Below, piece by piece: positions 10,714 through 22,489 of a stretch of DNA of 64,000 nt. The notes below the pieces were generated by a model that saw nothing but the letters and a program-made list of their open reading frames with translations, was not told the origin of the DNA and ran no database searches. The stretch covers positions 62,001-126,000 of the forward strand of contig JAOALB010000141.1 of NCBI GenBank assembly GCA_025331125.1, given 5' to 3'. The first letter of the stretch is position 1; the number at the start of each line of letters is the position of its first letter. The position numbers were made by a program, and so were the translations under genes. This DNA comes from Mycogone perniciosa (Eukaryota; Ascomycota; Sordariomycetes; Hypocreales; Hypocreaceae).

Positions 10714-12369
10714 TCAGATTGTTTCAGTAGTATCGATGCTGGAAATCTCCCACACGTGGCTCAAATCCATCTTAATTGCAGCCGCCACAGCAAATCCACA
10801 TCCAATCTTCTCCAGCAATCTCGCTACCCAGTCCCGCTGCCACTGCTTCCGAGATCTAGCACCAGCTATCCTCAGTGGGAATAGGAATAGAAGCGGCGAA
10901 AGATTGGTGGTATCTAGCGTCACGTTGCAGAGCTGGAGGATTGTATTGGTGTGCATCTGGATAGTCTGTTCATCAAGTGTGGGGGGCACAAGGCAGAGGC
11001 GGAGCCAGTGGGTGATTTCGTAGTCGAATACACCGGAAAGATAGATGCTTATGGCTGCCAAGAAGATTCTGGAGAGAAGCATGCTGTCATCTTCATCCGT
11101 GATGGGGATATGGAGGATTTGGTTGGATGCGTCGGTTAGTGGTGCGTAGGATGTGTACCAGGTATGAAGGGCTTCTCGGAGGGCAAAGCCATCGGTGATG
11201 ATTGATTGGGCTTCTGGGGTGGGCTTGATGTCCGGGGATTTCTCCTGGGCGTTGATAAAGGCGGATGCTCTATGTGATCGTCAGATGTAGGATCTAGTTT
11301 TACGCTTGGTGAGTTCAGCCTACCTGACCCGTAGTCGAGAAACCATCGTCATAATGTCAAGTAAAGAGTCCAACGGCCGCCATTCATCCGCATCATCTCC
11401 TACCCACATATGCCTAGATAGGTCTACCCACTCCGGCTGGGTCAAGAATGTAGACTCATTGAAGAGGATCGTCCTTGAAACCTCAAAGACTCTTGCTTGG
11501 GTGAAGAATTTTCTGCTTGGGCCAGAGCGGCAGCTTTTTGGTCCGCTAGCCTCGAGAGCCTTGGCTGTTCCATGGATCATGTGCTGTTGCCAGCCATGAC
11601 CAGTCTCATCGTTGACCAACTGCGAAGAAGTTAATACGAAAATGACTGGTAAGGGCAGTAAGGCGACGTTTCCTCACCTCGAAGAGGCCGAGAAAGAGAG
11701 TTGTCCACAGAACAGTGTTGCGTTTATGCTGCTCGTCCTTCTCATGGGCATTGATCGCATCTCGCAGCCCAATAATCGACTTCGAATAGTACTCAAGTGC
11801 TGACGCCAGGCATTCCTTCCGTGAAGGGACATCGGTGGCTTTGAGCTTAACAGCTTGTATGGCTCCCAGGGAAAGCATAGAGTTTACAAGATAGGACCCC
11901 GAATGGAGGTCAGCCAATTGCTTCACCTCATCGCCAAAGGTGCGTTCCTTTCCAGTGAAGCTATTTGATCGTACAAAGACGTCAAAATAATACAGGAAGC
12001 AAAGACTATCGTCTGTAAGTCTAGATGGAGAAGAGAGAGAGATCTTGATAACCGTGAGAGGTTTCTTGCGCTTCCTCTTGTCAGATGAGGAGATCCAATT
12101 GGCAACTGTCTTTTGTTTGCCTCTGTCGACAAGGATGATTGGCTTGCCGTTTGGAGCAGGTCCGTATGTGCAGGAAATCCGACGGCGCTCACAATTACTG
12201 CATGGCGTCTGGCCAGAGCACTAGATGGGTTGCCGTTAATATATATTTGCCTCCATTATGACAGGACTAGGTGCATAAGGACGTATGTAGGTACTACCTT
12301 GAGGTGGCTGGTTGAGCACGCTTGGCAGCGAGATCGCTTTTTGCGGCGATCAAAGGGACCAACTAACAT
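10714..12369 (-). CDS. Zn2Cys6 (fungal-type) transcription factor
   Basis: Four exons: 12369-12298, 12220-11678, 11619-11324 and 11269-10714, giving 488 residues. The N terminus holds a perfect binuclear zinc cluster, C-X2-C-X6-C-X5-C-X2-C-X6-C, formed by RCQACSTSHLK from exon 1 and CSGQTPCSNCERRRISC from exon 2. The first intron thus lies exactly before the third Cys. Basic residues flank the cluster (DRRKKRSRC and ERRR). The rest is an alpha-helical region of the fungal-specific transcription factor type, with a LTDDSLCFLYYFDVFV motif near residue 95 and a helix running into LGLFE. This is a DNA-binding regulator of unknown target. The start is the first ATG of the open frame, 14 residues before the first Cys; an upstream non-coding exon is possible. 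No biosynthetic cluster adjoins it, so its target genes cannot be inferred. Confidence 0.85.
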
Positions 12370-14155
12370 GATGGCCCAAGGAGATATTTTGCAGATGCCG
12401 CTGGGTCTGTTGATGCAATCAAACGGACAAGTCTCGCGGGTCTCGTTTCTCTCGCGAACCTCGACTTCAAAAGGATTCTCTTCGTTATGGGCCGTTGCTG
12501 ACACGCCCTGGTATCATATCATCCCAGTCCCACGTTCTGTATCGGACCAGATTCAGCTTGACAAATGGAGTATGTATGTTTTATTATTGTCGGAATTTTG
12601 GCACCCACCATCCCATCCATTAAGGATGCGTCGCCAGGGTATTATGACCAGGATATTGGTAAGGTAGGGAGGGAAGAAGAAATAGTGGAGAAGTTGTGCC
12701 AGCCAAGTTGGGCAACATGAGTGAGTCAGCCACACGCGTCTTCAGCTGAGAGCTGAGGAGCCACTCAGATGCAGTACTTTTGTAGATCTCTGCATGACAT
12801 GAAACGCTCAGGAAATGAAGGAACAAAATGTTACTGAAAAATCTCGAAATTTACATATAATCTTTATCCCTACGGAGTAAATGATAAATTATAAAGACCA
12901 TTTTGTTTCTCGCGGAGAAACACCACAGACCAGCATCGAAAACGCCTACCCAGGATGCCTGCAGCGATCACACATTACGGAGTATGGAGTAACTACGAAG
13001 TACGAAGTACGAATATGGAGAAATACATGTGGGTGGCTTCACGAACCAGAAAGTATGAAAAGAGGCCGAACGCCACATAAACCCAATTGATCCTTAGGGG
13101 ACCTAAATAACGATTAGATGGTAATTAATGATAGGCTCCAAAGATATAATTGCGAAAACCCTACTACGTACGTAGTATATTCAACTGCCATACGAAGTAG
13201 TCATAATCATGGCACTTACACCTTCGTCCCTTGCCAGACATGCAGCCAACTGGCCAAGACATTTGGATCATAATCTTCTCAGCTTCAAACAGAGCTTTCA
13301 AGAAATAAACATATTGAAGAAATAGATTTTAGAAGGAATCGGTATCAAAACATACTAGAGAGTTCTAGCGAAATATCTCCCATAATATGATTCGTTGCCT
13401 CAATGATGCGTTTTCCAGACACTGCCACTATGTACATACTACTGCACACCCTGTCTTGGCGGCTTGCGTGGCGAGGTACGTTTCAAGACTCCTCTAGTTA
13501 TGCCCTCTGCGAAGTAGATACTCCGTACTCGGCTGTTATAGCATAGCGGCCTCTGACCTGTCCGGCTGCTGCCGATGCTTGCGTCTCGTTGGTCGCCTCA
13601 AAGCTCAAACCCGGAGGCCAACTCAGCGCCCACTGTCACCTGCGTATTTGTCTATATACGTATTCTGATCTTATCTTTTTTCCCACCAATTGGTAGGCCG
13701 AAATCCGTACTATACAGAGTACTATCTAGCGGAATCTCAAGGGGGCGTCCAGTCCATTTGAGGGGCGGAACATCAGCCAAAAGATCACACATCATACCTG
13801 TGCTTAAGTAGGCCTGGATGCAGGAGCATTAGCTCATAGGCATAGCCAGACGTGTAGGCTGGTTGCCATTGGTCTAATGTATGTGCGGATGTACGTTGCT
13901 AGCACGGGCGGGAATGCCTGGTGATGAGCCTAGTGATGGCTTCGTACTCATGCAAACACTGGGCATTTGAGGCAAAGAGTCCATCTCCAATGCACCCGCC
14001 GTGGCGCAATAGGGTATCCTTTGTAGGATATACCTCGACAGCTCCATAATCGATCTCTCCTTCATGATACACTCTCCTATTCTCAGTGGATAGCAAAGCA
14101 ACCAAACATCCACATCACGGCATACTGCAGCATCCATTTGAACGTCCTTGAAAAC
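12370..14155. other. Intergenic, 1.8 kb, divergent promoters
   Basis: Separates the divergent Zn2Cys6 (-) and C2H2 (+) genes. No gene was recognised. It contains several TACGGAGTA/GTACGAAGTAC motifs (12874-12882, 12977-13012, 13162-13174, 13521-13530) and otherwise unstructured sequence. Confidence 0.55.
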
Positions 14156-15185
14156 ATGGCATTTAGGCGTTCTTACACTGAGATCACAGCCATGGCAACA
14201 GACCCCACTGAGGTAAGAATGCACATCATCATGGGATGCTATTTTGGCTTAACAAGGCTGGCTAGGTTACCACAAAAGGCTCTCAGCCCGCGCCCCATTT
14301 CGATCCCAATGGTCCCTCGACCCAGAACCAATTGTGGAATTGGTTCGCGGAGTCACCGGTGGATAGTGCATGGAACCAGCAATTCTGTCCATCTCGGAAT
14401 GATAGCACAGACTCCTTGGTCAGCTGTATTGACCCACGCCTTCTACTGCTTTCCCCCGAACCGTCTGAACAGGCTGCTGTCGACGTTGCACCCGGATATC
14501 CTTCCTCCCTAGAACAATTCGCTGCCAATCCTACTTTCGAGAGCACATACGAGCAAGACATCAGTGGCGATGCTGTTGAGACTCGCGATGTCTTTGCATC
14601 GGGACCACCAGCACTCGCTGGTGTTGGTGCATGGTTCCCTCCCTTGACCTCGCCAGAATTACCACCTGCCAGCTCTCCACGCAATAATATAAGCCCCGAT
14701 GAGCCTCAAAGGAATGGTGTGCGTCCGATTCCTCCAGCATCCAGTCACCCCTGCAACGTTTGCGGCAACAGATTCCCAAGTCAGGATAAACTTGGGTAAG
14801 TTTTGGCGTAGACATACATCAGATGGTCCACTGACCAACACCACATAGGCGGCATATATCGAAAAAGCATTCCGAGGGCAATTTTCTCTGTGGCATCCGA
14901 GACTGTGAAAAACGATTCAAGCGGCTACCCGAGCTAAAAAGACATCAACAGACAGCATTTAAGCACTTGAACATTGCTTCTCTGGTGTTCAAATGTCGCT
15001 GCGGACGTAATAATGCCAGAAAGGACCTTTACGAGCGGCATTTCCACAAGTGCTCCAAACCCCCCAAACAGTCCGAGTATCACTGCGGCTATTGTGGCTG
15101 TGGTGACGAGTCGAAGGCTGCACACAAGCAGCACCTGAAAGACTGCAAGAAGATGGAGAAGGAACGGGACACCAGACCCAAGTAA
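14156..15185 (+). CDS. C2H2 zinc-finger protein
   Basis: Three exons: 14156-14212, 14266-14795 and 14849-15185, giving 307 residues. Both introns are 53 bp with GTAAG donors. The N-terminal half is low-complexity, rich in Ser, Pro and acidic residues, with no domain. From about residue 190 come zinc fingers. Finger 1 is C-X2-C-X12-H-X4-H (CNVCGNRF...RHISKKH, cut by intron 2 just before the His). Finger 2 is C-X4-C-X12-H-X6-H (CGIRDCEKRF...). Two irregular Cys/His clusters follow (KCRCG...HFHKC and HCGYCGCG...HLKDC). The tail is strongly basic. This arrangement fits a nuclear DNA-binding regulator, as in many fungal C2H2 proteins; the target is unknown. The splice model is supported by frame continuity through both junctions and by reconstruction of finger 1. 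Confidence 0.8.
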
Positions 15186-16472
15186 TTGTGTGTTCAACAT
15201 TCTTGGATAAGAACAGATGCCCCGAGAAATGGCAGTCAAAATTGGTACGTCGTCCCTAAAGATATGTGTTACCTCTTGGTGATCTGTTTCATTGACACTT
15301 GTTAAGGTTAGAGTATTTGTTATAGTCACAGCGCTTGGGAAATTGTTATGAGAATCTAGGAGCCTGAAAAATGCTGTATTTTTTTGAGGGATCGGGGGCC
15401 TGGAGTTCGGGAAATTGTGATAATGGGACTTGTCTCTTTTGCCATAGAGGGCACATATCATTTACATAAAGATTGGTGCATTTACACCATAGATTGAACC
15501 ATTTTACATAGCCGATTATATCTTAAAAAGGTTATTTTTAGAATCAGGGAATAGATTTATCTCGATCACTTTCCAGACCTCGGTGACATGAAGGCCAACA
15601 CCAAACCAGGCACCTCCTTAGTCATCCCTCTCCACGGAGGGCACCCGGAATCCTGCGACATCTGCAAGTCCTCTTATAAAATGCCAGTATGAACAAGAAA
15701 ACATAGTAATATTCCTCAATGGCGATTCATAAGGCGCATTCGCTTTCGCGGCAGGTCGACTTCTCTTTGCGAGTGTTTTGTCGAGCTGTAGTCGGGAAAG
15801 CATCCGTGGAAGAAACATGGGTGTTAATTGGATAAATCATCTTTGAGATGGAAGTGTCTGACATCAACTAGAGACAAGTCCAAAGGATTGGGGAAGAGAG
15901 AGAGAGAGAGGGACTTTATACGAGTACGCTCAAGTCCACCATACACAACGGAGCTTTCGCTCCAACAGGTAAACATGTCGGGGAATTCATCTTAGGCCCG
16001 CTCCGGGTCTTTCGGTTGGCCCCGGGTCTTTGCTCCACATGCTCCTCTTTCACTGCTTTTCCTAAAAGGGAAATCATATCGCGATGCATCTTGATAGTAG
16101 GACCCTCTCGGCACTTCAGAGAGCTAATCGGGATCGAGCCTGTTAGCATATTCTTCTTAGAAGCCTACGCATATCCCTGCGTGTAATTGTGGCTCCTCGC
16201 GCCACGAAAACGTCGTCACAGCCTCTCGTGTCATTGTATACAAATTGGGAATGGTCTTGTGCGGCTTCTACATGTCAGACGGCGGAATAAATGGAAATAC
16301 ATATCACAAGGGACAATGGGCAAGGCGATGCTTTTCCTATAAATTATTGACACCCTCCCCTCTGTAAATAGCTTTTGCCATCCATCTCATCACTCCCTCA
16401 TTCAGAGCTCGTGTAGACTCATTCTCATTCTCTGCTCTTCTTCCCACTCGATCCTTTGAGACCCAGCTCAAA
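15186..16472. other. Intergenic, 1.3 kb, with two doubtful short frames
   Basis: Holds the 3' flank of the C2H2 gene and the promoter of the esterase gene. Two short minus-strand frames beginning with ATG (15618-15818, 66 codons; 15916-16149, 77 codons) show no domain or secretion signal, and I do not call them. A GA-dinucleotide tract lies at 15896-15910. Confidence 0.5.
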
Positions 16473-17681
16473 ATGCGTCTTCTCAAGCCTATTTGCCTCT
16501 TCTCCACCATTGCAGATGCCATCCTCATCCCTGGACCAACTGGCCCCTACGCTGTTGCCTTGAAGGAGCAGCCTTTTACAGACACAAGCCGAGCCGATCC
16601 CCTCGACCCTACTGGGCAATCCAAAACCCGTCGTCTCTTAGCCTCGTTGTATCTCCCAGTCGACACTTCAAGGCGCTCATGCCCCAATCGGACAGTCCCC
16701 TACATGCCACATTCTGTGGCAATTGATTATGGCAAGCAGGCTACTCAGGTTGGCTTACCGGATACTTTGTACGAGCAATTCGAGATGGAGTTTTGCGATC
16801 TTGCACAACTTTCCTCATGCATCAAAGCCGGCAACCAGGGCAAGAAATATCCGCTCATTCTGTTTGACCCAGGTCAGGGGGAATCCCGACTGATTTATGG
16901 CGCGATGGCGAGATCTCTGGCCAGTCATGGCTATGTCGTCGTCAGTATCGATCATCCTTTTGAAGCCAGTGCCGTTGAGTTTCCCGACGGAACCATCATT
17001 CCCGGTGCAGACCTTGATAGTTCGAATCTGGCTACTCTTCAGAAGCTTCTCGAAGTATGACAGCCATTGCCCCAGGTGCCAATGAAGTATTTCTGACATT
17101 TATAGGTTCGCACTGCAGACATCATATTCATCATCGACCAACTCAAAAACGCAACCATCACGAGCTCCATCCTCGCCAACTTTCCCGGCACTATCGACTA
17201 TAACCAAATTGCCATCTGGGGCCACTCCTTTGGGGGCGCCGCCTCCGCCTCCGTCTTGAACTCGGACCATCGTGTTCTTGGTGGTCTTGACCTAGACGGC
17301 ATGCTCATCGACCCTATTCTTAGCACTGATATCTCCAAGCCATTCATCCTCGCTGGCCGGAAGGGCCACAGCGCTGAGGACCCAACATGGAACCAGTTCT
17401 GGCCGCATCTCAAGGGCAAGCGCATGGAAATCGCCATTGCTGGCACCCAGCACATATCGTTCAAGGATATCCTCATGCTTCTCAGCGTTCTGGATCTCCC
17501 CGAGGGGATGATGAAAGAGATTCAGAAGTTGCTGGGTAGCATTGACCCTCATCAGCTGGATGCGGATTTGAATGGTATCCTGATTGCATTTTTCGACATG
17601 ATCTTTCATGGAAAGACTGAAGCCTTGCTCAACCTACCCAATAACTATGCCAATGTCACTATTGAGCGAAGCAACTTGTAA
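16473..17681 (+). CDS. Secreted PAF-acetylhydrolase-like serine esterase
   Basis: Two exons: 16473-17054 and 17106-17681, with a 51-bp intron, giving 385 residues. An N-terminal hydrophobic segment (residues 1-18) followed by a Pro-rich stretch suggests a signal peptide and secretion. The body is an alpha/beta hydrolase of the platelet-activating factor acetylhydrolase / plant-type lipase group. It has YPLILFDPGQGESRLIY (oxyanion strand and loop), GYVVVSIDHPFE, and the nucleophile elbow GHSFGG with Ser235. An acid is plausible in the GLDLDGML strand, and the His in AGTQHISF is the likely third member of the triad. Such enzymes cleave short acyl esters from phospholipids; the exact substrate is unknown. 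The spliced reading frame restores the nucleophile region in frame, and both splice sites are canonical. Confidence 0.85.
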
Positions 17682-18045
17682 GGCGAGTATGACATTTACT
17701 ATGGAAAGTTTGGGACTTGTTAGATAGACTTTGGGGTGAAACTTGGTTTCTAGTTACGTTGGTAGCTACAGCAAGTGTTAGATTCTTGAAGTTCTGTATT
17801 TTTATATGTAGTCATCTACTTTGTATTCGTTATAACCATTACATGACAAAAAGAAAATTTTCTTCTCTCTCAATGAGGCACATCCATCAATGCAATCGTG
17901 GCATTCTTGTATAATATAAATACAATATTATCTATGTGACATACACAGCTTGTATCTCATCTCTGACAATCCTCTCATCAGTCATCCTACATAAAAAACA
18001 AACAGATTATGTACATCGATGTCAAGCCCTCAGAGTCGACGGCAA
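17682..18045. other. Convergent 3' region between two secreted hydrolase genes
   Basis: An AT-rich convergent intergenic region holding the 3' untranslated parts of the esterase (+) and GDPD (-) genes. No gene was seen. Confidence 0.6.
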
Positions 18046-19299
18046 TCACAACAAGTCAATGCCAAAGCAATTGGCATAGTAGGTGACAGTAGCACTCCAG
18101 TCGGAGAAAATACCAAGGACACCAACCTGCTGAGCCAACACATCGACCAACTTGAAAATATCACCATCCTTCTTCACAACGTCTTGGATGGAGGAATAGT
18201 AGTAGTTACCCTCCTTGTGCACAGAGGCCATGGGGGGAGAACGTTCCAGACTCCAGGTGATGATCTTGAGACCCAGCTTCTTCGCCAATTTGGCGTATTC
18301 GCTCGGAAAAATCTTGCCGTTCTCGCTGGCAACAAGATAGGGGAGGGGAGGGGCCACAATCTTGACGCCGTCGGCGTGATACCGAGTAAGGTTCTGGATG
18401 GCGCCGGGCATGCTGCCGGGTGCGTCGCCAGTCTCATCGAGGTACATGGCCTGCTTAGCAAATTCAGGCTCATGCTTGAGCCAGTAAATAACGTCATTGT
18501 AGAGGAAGCTCTGGGCCCAGACGCGAGAGGGTGGGATTCCGGCCTCCTTGAAGGTATCAATGAGCTGCTGCGCATACATCTCCTGAGTGTAGTTGCCCTC
18601 GAAGGGCATCTTGACTGAGGGAGTCTTGAGCTCGGGAGTGAACTGGAGACCCAATTGTTGCGTCAACACAATGTGCTCCTTGAGACTCATGACGGTGCCG
18701 CAGGTAGAATACAGGTCGGTCCGCCAAGCCGGTGTTCCGTGGAGGTACTCCTCGGGGGTCGTAGCGCTGGGATTGAAACCATCCATCTTAGCACAGAGCT
18801 TCTTGTACTCGGCGAGGGTGATATCCGAGGTGCAGCAATTAGCTTCGGCGGGCTTGCCATTGGCGGCTGGTTTGAATGGGGTGGTGCACTTGGCATTGAG
18901 CTCCGGAATGGCGACGATATTGGTCGTGGTGTGCAGATCACAATGACTGTGACGGCAGACCAGCTCACGGTCCTTGGTGAAAGCAACGTCACACTCGAGA
19001 ACTCCAGCACCCATGCGTACGCCTGCCATGTTGGCCTCCTTGGAGTGCTCGGGGAATTGGAGGCAACTGCCACCACGGTGGGCAATAGAGAAGAATGAGG
19101 GCTTCATTTTCATCTCCTTGCAAGACTCCAGCTTTGTCTTGAGCGGACCATCGTCCAAATCGTCAACGAGGTAGTACGGCCTCGGGCCAAGCTCAATGTT
19201 CTTGACGGGCTTGATCCCGCCTCCAGGAGTGCAGGGGGTTGCTGAAACCTGGCCGACAGCGGCCAAGCCAGCAGCGAGGATGGAGGAGGTGAAGCGCAT
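18046..19299 (-). CDS. Secreted glycerophosphodiester phosphodiesterase
   Basis: Intronless, 417 residues. The chosen ATG gives a clean signal peptide (MRFTSSILAAGLAAVGQVSA, cleavage probably after residue 20); the frame stays open upstream but only extends into basic non-signal sequence. The GDPD TIM barrel starts near residue 70. SIAHRGGS contains the catalytic His74, followed by an FPEHSKEA metal-binding Glu, then LECDV and the HSHCDLHTTTN second catalytic His segment, all in canonical order. The enzyme hydrolyses glycerophosphodiesters to sn-glycerol 3-phosphate and an alcohol. As a secreted form, it probably scavenges phosphorus and carbon from phospholipid debris. It lies convergent to a secreted phospholipid-esterase-like gene, so the two could act on the same substrate pool, though that is only inference. 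Confidence 0.9.
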   Translation of the reverse strand: MRFTSSILAAGLAAVGQVSATPCTPGGGIKPVKNIELGPRPYYLVDDLDDGPLKTKLESCKEMKMKPSFFSIAHRGGSCLQFPEHSKEANMAGVRMGAGVLECDVAFTKDRELVCRHSHCDLHTTTNIVAIPELNAKCTTPFKPAANGKPAEANCCTSDITLAEYKKLCAKMDGFNPSATTPEEYLHGTPAWRTDLYSTCGTVMSLKEHIVLTQQLGLQFTPELKTPSVKMPFEGNYTQEMYAQQLIDTFKEAGIPPSRVWAQSFLYNDVIYWLKHEPEFAKQAMYLDETGDAPGSMPGAIQNLTRYHADGVKIVAPPLPYLVASENGKIFPSEYAKLAKKLGLKIITWSLERSPPMASVHKEGNYYYSSIQDVVKKDGDIFKLVDVLAQQVGVLGIFSDWSATVTYYANCFGIDLL

Positions 19300-20479
19300 C
19301 TTGGTGATTGTCTTGCTGAGTTCAATTGGACGGTAGAGACGACGAGTCACCACGTTCAGCTCGGAGAGGAGCTGTAAAGTAGGCTGAGCAGCTGCTATCA
19401 GATCACGGGTTCAGAGCTGAGAGCAGCCCGGGGAGAGCTTTATAAGTAGGAATCGACCCCCAGTGCACCCAGACAGGATGATCCATATCACCAACCTTGT
19501 CGGAATGCATGTTCAACCAGCTCTAGGCCTCTACTCTTCGTACTTCGTACAGTATAGCGCAAGGAATGGATCCATGGGTCGGCAGCACACCCAGAACATC
19601 CTGCCCAGCCCGGCCATTCTCCTCCCTGTTGGACGTGCGTGGGACTATTATCCCCCACGTTGCCTACAGTGAGTGGCTGTGTTCCTGGAGAACACTTCAT
19701 ACCTATCACGACAGAGCGCGCCCGATGTTGCGCTGAGACATGCATCCCTCAGGCGATGTTACGTTGGCTTCCCGAGAAGGCTCGGTCCGATGATTCACAA
19801 GAATCCAATCCCTCTAACCTCGCATTGCATGCAAGCAACTTCATTCGGCTTCGCCATTGCTTCTTGCTCTGTTCCAATCGGTTCTAGCCCATATGCTGCA
19901 CCATTCTGTAAAGATCAAGCCAGGCAGTTCAATCCATACGATGAATACGATTCTTCCCTATCTCGTGCTACATGGGGGGAGGACAGCCTGTGATTAGGGT
20001 TCAAGTGAGCACGTGTTAGCGCAGCTGAGACTCTGGGATGAGGAATATCGCGGAGATTTGGCAGCGTCTTGGGTTCAAAACATAAAGGCACAGAGCAGCG
20101 TGGCGCAATTGGGAGTTGTGATTCGCCCGTCTTTGGCATCGCGCTCCCCGGGGAGATGCAGAGGGGCGGCATTGGCAGGGGCACATCCTTCCATGATCAC
20201 CGAATCGATACCGAGGCCCGCGTCTAGCATTGAGCCTTAATATGAAGGTTAATTCCTAGCTTGTCTGGGGTTGGTTCCTTGTTCTCGTCTAGATAATATC
20301 CGGATGTTCTTGGTTTCATTCCCCCCTGTCACTCACTCTCGACCACGTGGGATGAGCTGCCACGAGCGAACTATCATTCACCCGAAGGATTGCATTCGTC
20401 CGATTCGATCAAGCAATCACTGTCAAGGTATGCGCATCGTCGCAAATCCAGTTCCTGGGCATTCCGCTAGGACCTCGTA
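19300..20479. other. GDPD promoter and chitinase 3' flank
   Basis: 1.2 kb without a supportable gene. It contains the GDPD promoter and a TACTTCGTAC palindrome at 19541-19550. The short open frames have no features. Confidence 0.55.
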
Positions 20480-21770
20480 TCACAACTCGTCCTTCCGCCA
20501 ATTCAAAGCACGCAGACTGTCCATTGTGGCCTTCAGGTGTGCAAACCGCGGGGCATCTTCTCCCAAACCCCAGGCAAAGACCCCGCCCAGGTTGAGTTCG
20601 CCGACAATCCGGGATAATTTCGCTCGAATAACCTGAGGAGTGTCATACGTCCACCATCTCATCTCCTCAGCATCCCAGTAGCCATAACTTCCATCCTCAT
20701 CATACTGGCCCTCGACCTGAGCTCGAAAAAAGGACTCGGCTAGCTCTGTGGGGACCTTGTCATGCCAGCTAAACGCAGCAGTCTTGCCCATATCTGCGCC
20801 AGTGGTGGGGTCTTCGAGCAACTGTGTTGGACACCCCAGAGGGTGCTTGACATCGCAGTCTTGCGTCATGAACCACTTTACATAATATCCTAATCCGAGG
20901 TTCAGCTTGTGTGTAGGTGCACCACGGTCCATGTATCGCTGAATAGCCTCCCGAGAACCGGTGACGCCGCTATGGTGCGTGACCTTGTTGTCGCGTCGAT
21001 TCATCATGTCGTAAGTCATGATGCTAATGAAATCAACCTGCTCGACGATTCTCAGAACGGTTGAATATGTGAATGCCATTAGGTCACGTTCTAGGGCTGG
21101 AACTGCTACTGAGAGCAGTTTGTCGGGACCCAATACCGTGCGAAGCTCTTGGAGGAGCAAAACAAAAGCTTCAATCTCCCACTCGCGCTTCGAGTTCGGG
21201 ATCAGCTTGTAGTCGTCACGATTCCCTCTGTACGTTATCAGTAACATCCTTCCATCTTGATAGTATGCCAGCAAGGGGTGGTCACCCCACTTACCCCGGG
21301 TACTCCCAATCGATGTCAACACCATCCGCTCCGGTCATATCGATCATGGCTTTAACTTGACTAGTCCATCTTTTTCTTGATATATCGTTGTGAGCCGCTT
21401 CTTCAAACCCCTTCGAGTCACCCCAACCTCCAATTGCAACCATGACCTTGGTGCCAGGTTGAAATTGCAATCGGGTTTTGTCAACGGTTGTGAAAAGAGG
21501 GAATTCATCCGGTGTTTGGTCCACATTGAATGTCTCTGAGCGCATAAATGCGAGGATCACATGTGTGATATTCTCAACCAGACCGACATCAGTAGGTACG
21601 ACATCGTGCTGACTACTCGATAGGTCAGAGCAGGGTCAAACATAGCAGGGAATGGGATCAACTCACCCCGTGAGATACATGATGCAGCGAACAGCGTTGG
21701 ACAGCGCAGATGCCGTGATAGTTGCAGCCATCATCAGCCAGATGGCGGCAAAGACATTCAACATCTGCAT
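20480..21770 (-). CDS. GH18 family chitinase
   Basis: Three exons: 21770-21667, 21612-21295 and 21227-20480, giving 389 residues. A signal peptide is clear (MQMLNVFAAIWLMMAATITA). Glycoside hydrolase 18 hallmarks occur in order: VILAFM strand, VMVAIGGWGDS (the SxGG-type motif), DGVDIDWEYPG (DxxDxDxE, catalytic acid Glu138), ISIMTYDMM, and a late GGVFAWGLGED strand. Intron 2 falls directly after the catalytic motif (Gly codon split GG|A) and reconstructs WEYPGGNRDDY, as seen in fungal subgroup chitinases. There is no chitin-binding module or GPI tail, so it is a compact secreted endo- or exochitinase, probably for nutrition or wall turnover. Catalytic residues are intact. Confidence 0.9.
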
Positions 21771-22489
21771 GATGGTAGTTGCGAGAACCAGAAGAAGCGT
21801 AAAGGCGAGTGAACATCCAGACTCCGTCTTGAAGCGTACCCTACACTGCAGCCCTGCGATTGGCCTGCAAGAGTGACAGCGTGATACAAGGCCTAAATGA
21901 CCCCTATTTGGAATCCATAAACTTGTAAAAGAATTTAAAGCTGATTGAAGACTCGGCGATGATGAACGATTGATAAGAAGTCGATTGGTGCTGCCAATGC
22001 TGAATATATGGATTCCGAGGTCTGTCGTTGTAGAGGGATTGCTAGCAGCGGTGCGAAATTTGTGCAGAGAACCTGTCACAATTCCTTTCATCCCAGATTC
22101 TAACTTTTCCTGTGGATGTTCTGGTATTTGTTGTCTGAGAACTGAATGAATGCAGGATGTCTTTGTGAACAGCATGTTGCTATGGAAGTAGTAATGACTG
22201 CTACCGCACAGTGTTAATACAGTGCATATGCACAATTGGCACCGTATCTTAGACTGACGAAGCTGTACTGTTTTTTGTGAGCTCTGAAAATCGTCGTTAG
22301 TGACTGAACAAAGAATATCCAAAGAAGTGAATGTAGCTTTGCCAACAAGCACACATCATTATGAGAACTTCTCCAACACATTGATCCAGCCCTGCTTTAC
22401 GACTGCAGCTCCTACTATCTTCTAAATCACAGCCATCACCATCCGAGTACCTTTCATCGCACCTCGCAGGCTATCTTATCTAGCCCACC
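21771..22489. other. Divergent promoter region, chitinase and Jip5-like gene
   Basis: A 0.7-kb shared upstream region. The open minus-strand frame immediately upstream of the chitinase ATG continues for about 190 codons but shows no domain and is better read as leader sequence. No other gene was seen. Confidence 0.5.

Noticed and set aside
10714..15185. A regulator pair (Zn2Cys6 and C2H2) as part of a secondary-metabolite cluster
   Set aside because: No polyketide synthase, peptide synthetase, terpene synthase, P450 or methyltransferase gene lies nearby, and the MFS transporter is more than 40 kb away.
15618..16149. Two short ATG-led minus-strand frames (66 and 77 codons)
   Set aside because: No signal peptide, domain or conserved small-protein family could be recognised; length alone is not evidence.
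18655..19098. Long plus-strand open frames opposite the GDPD gene
   Set aside because: They overlap a coding sequence with clear GDPD motifs and a signal peptide, and show no domain of their own; they are shadows.
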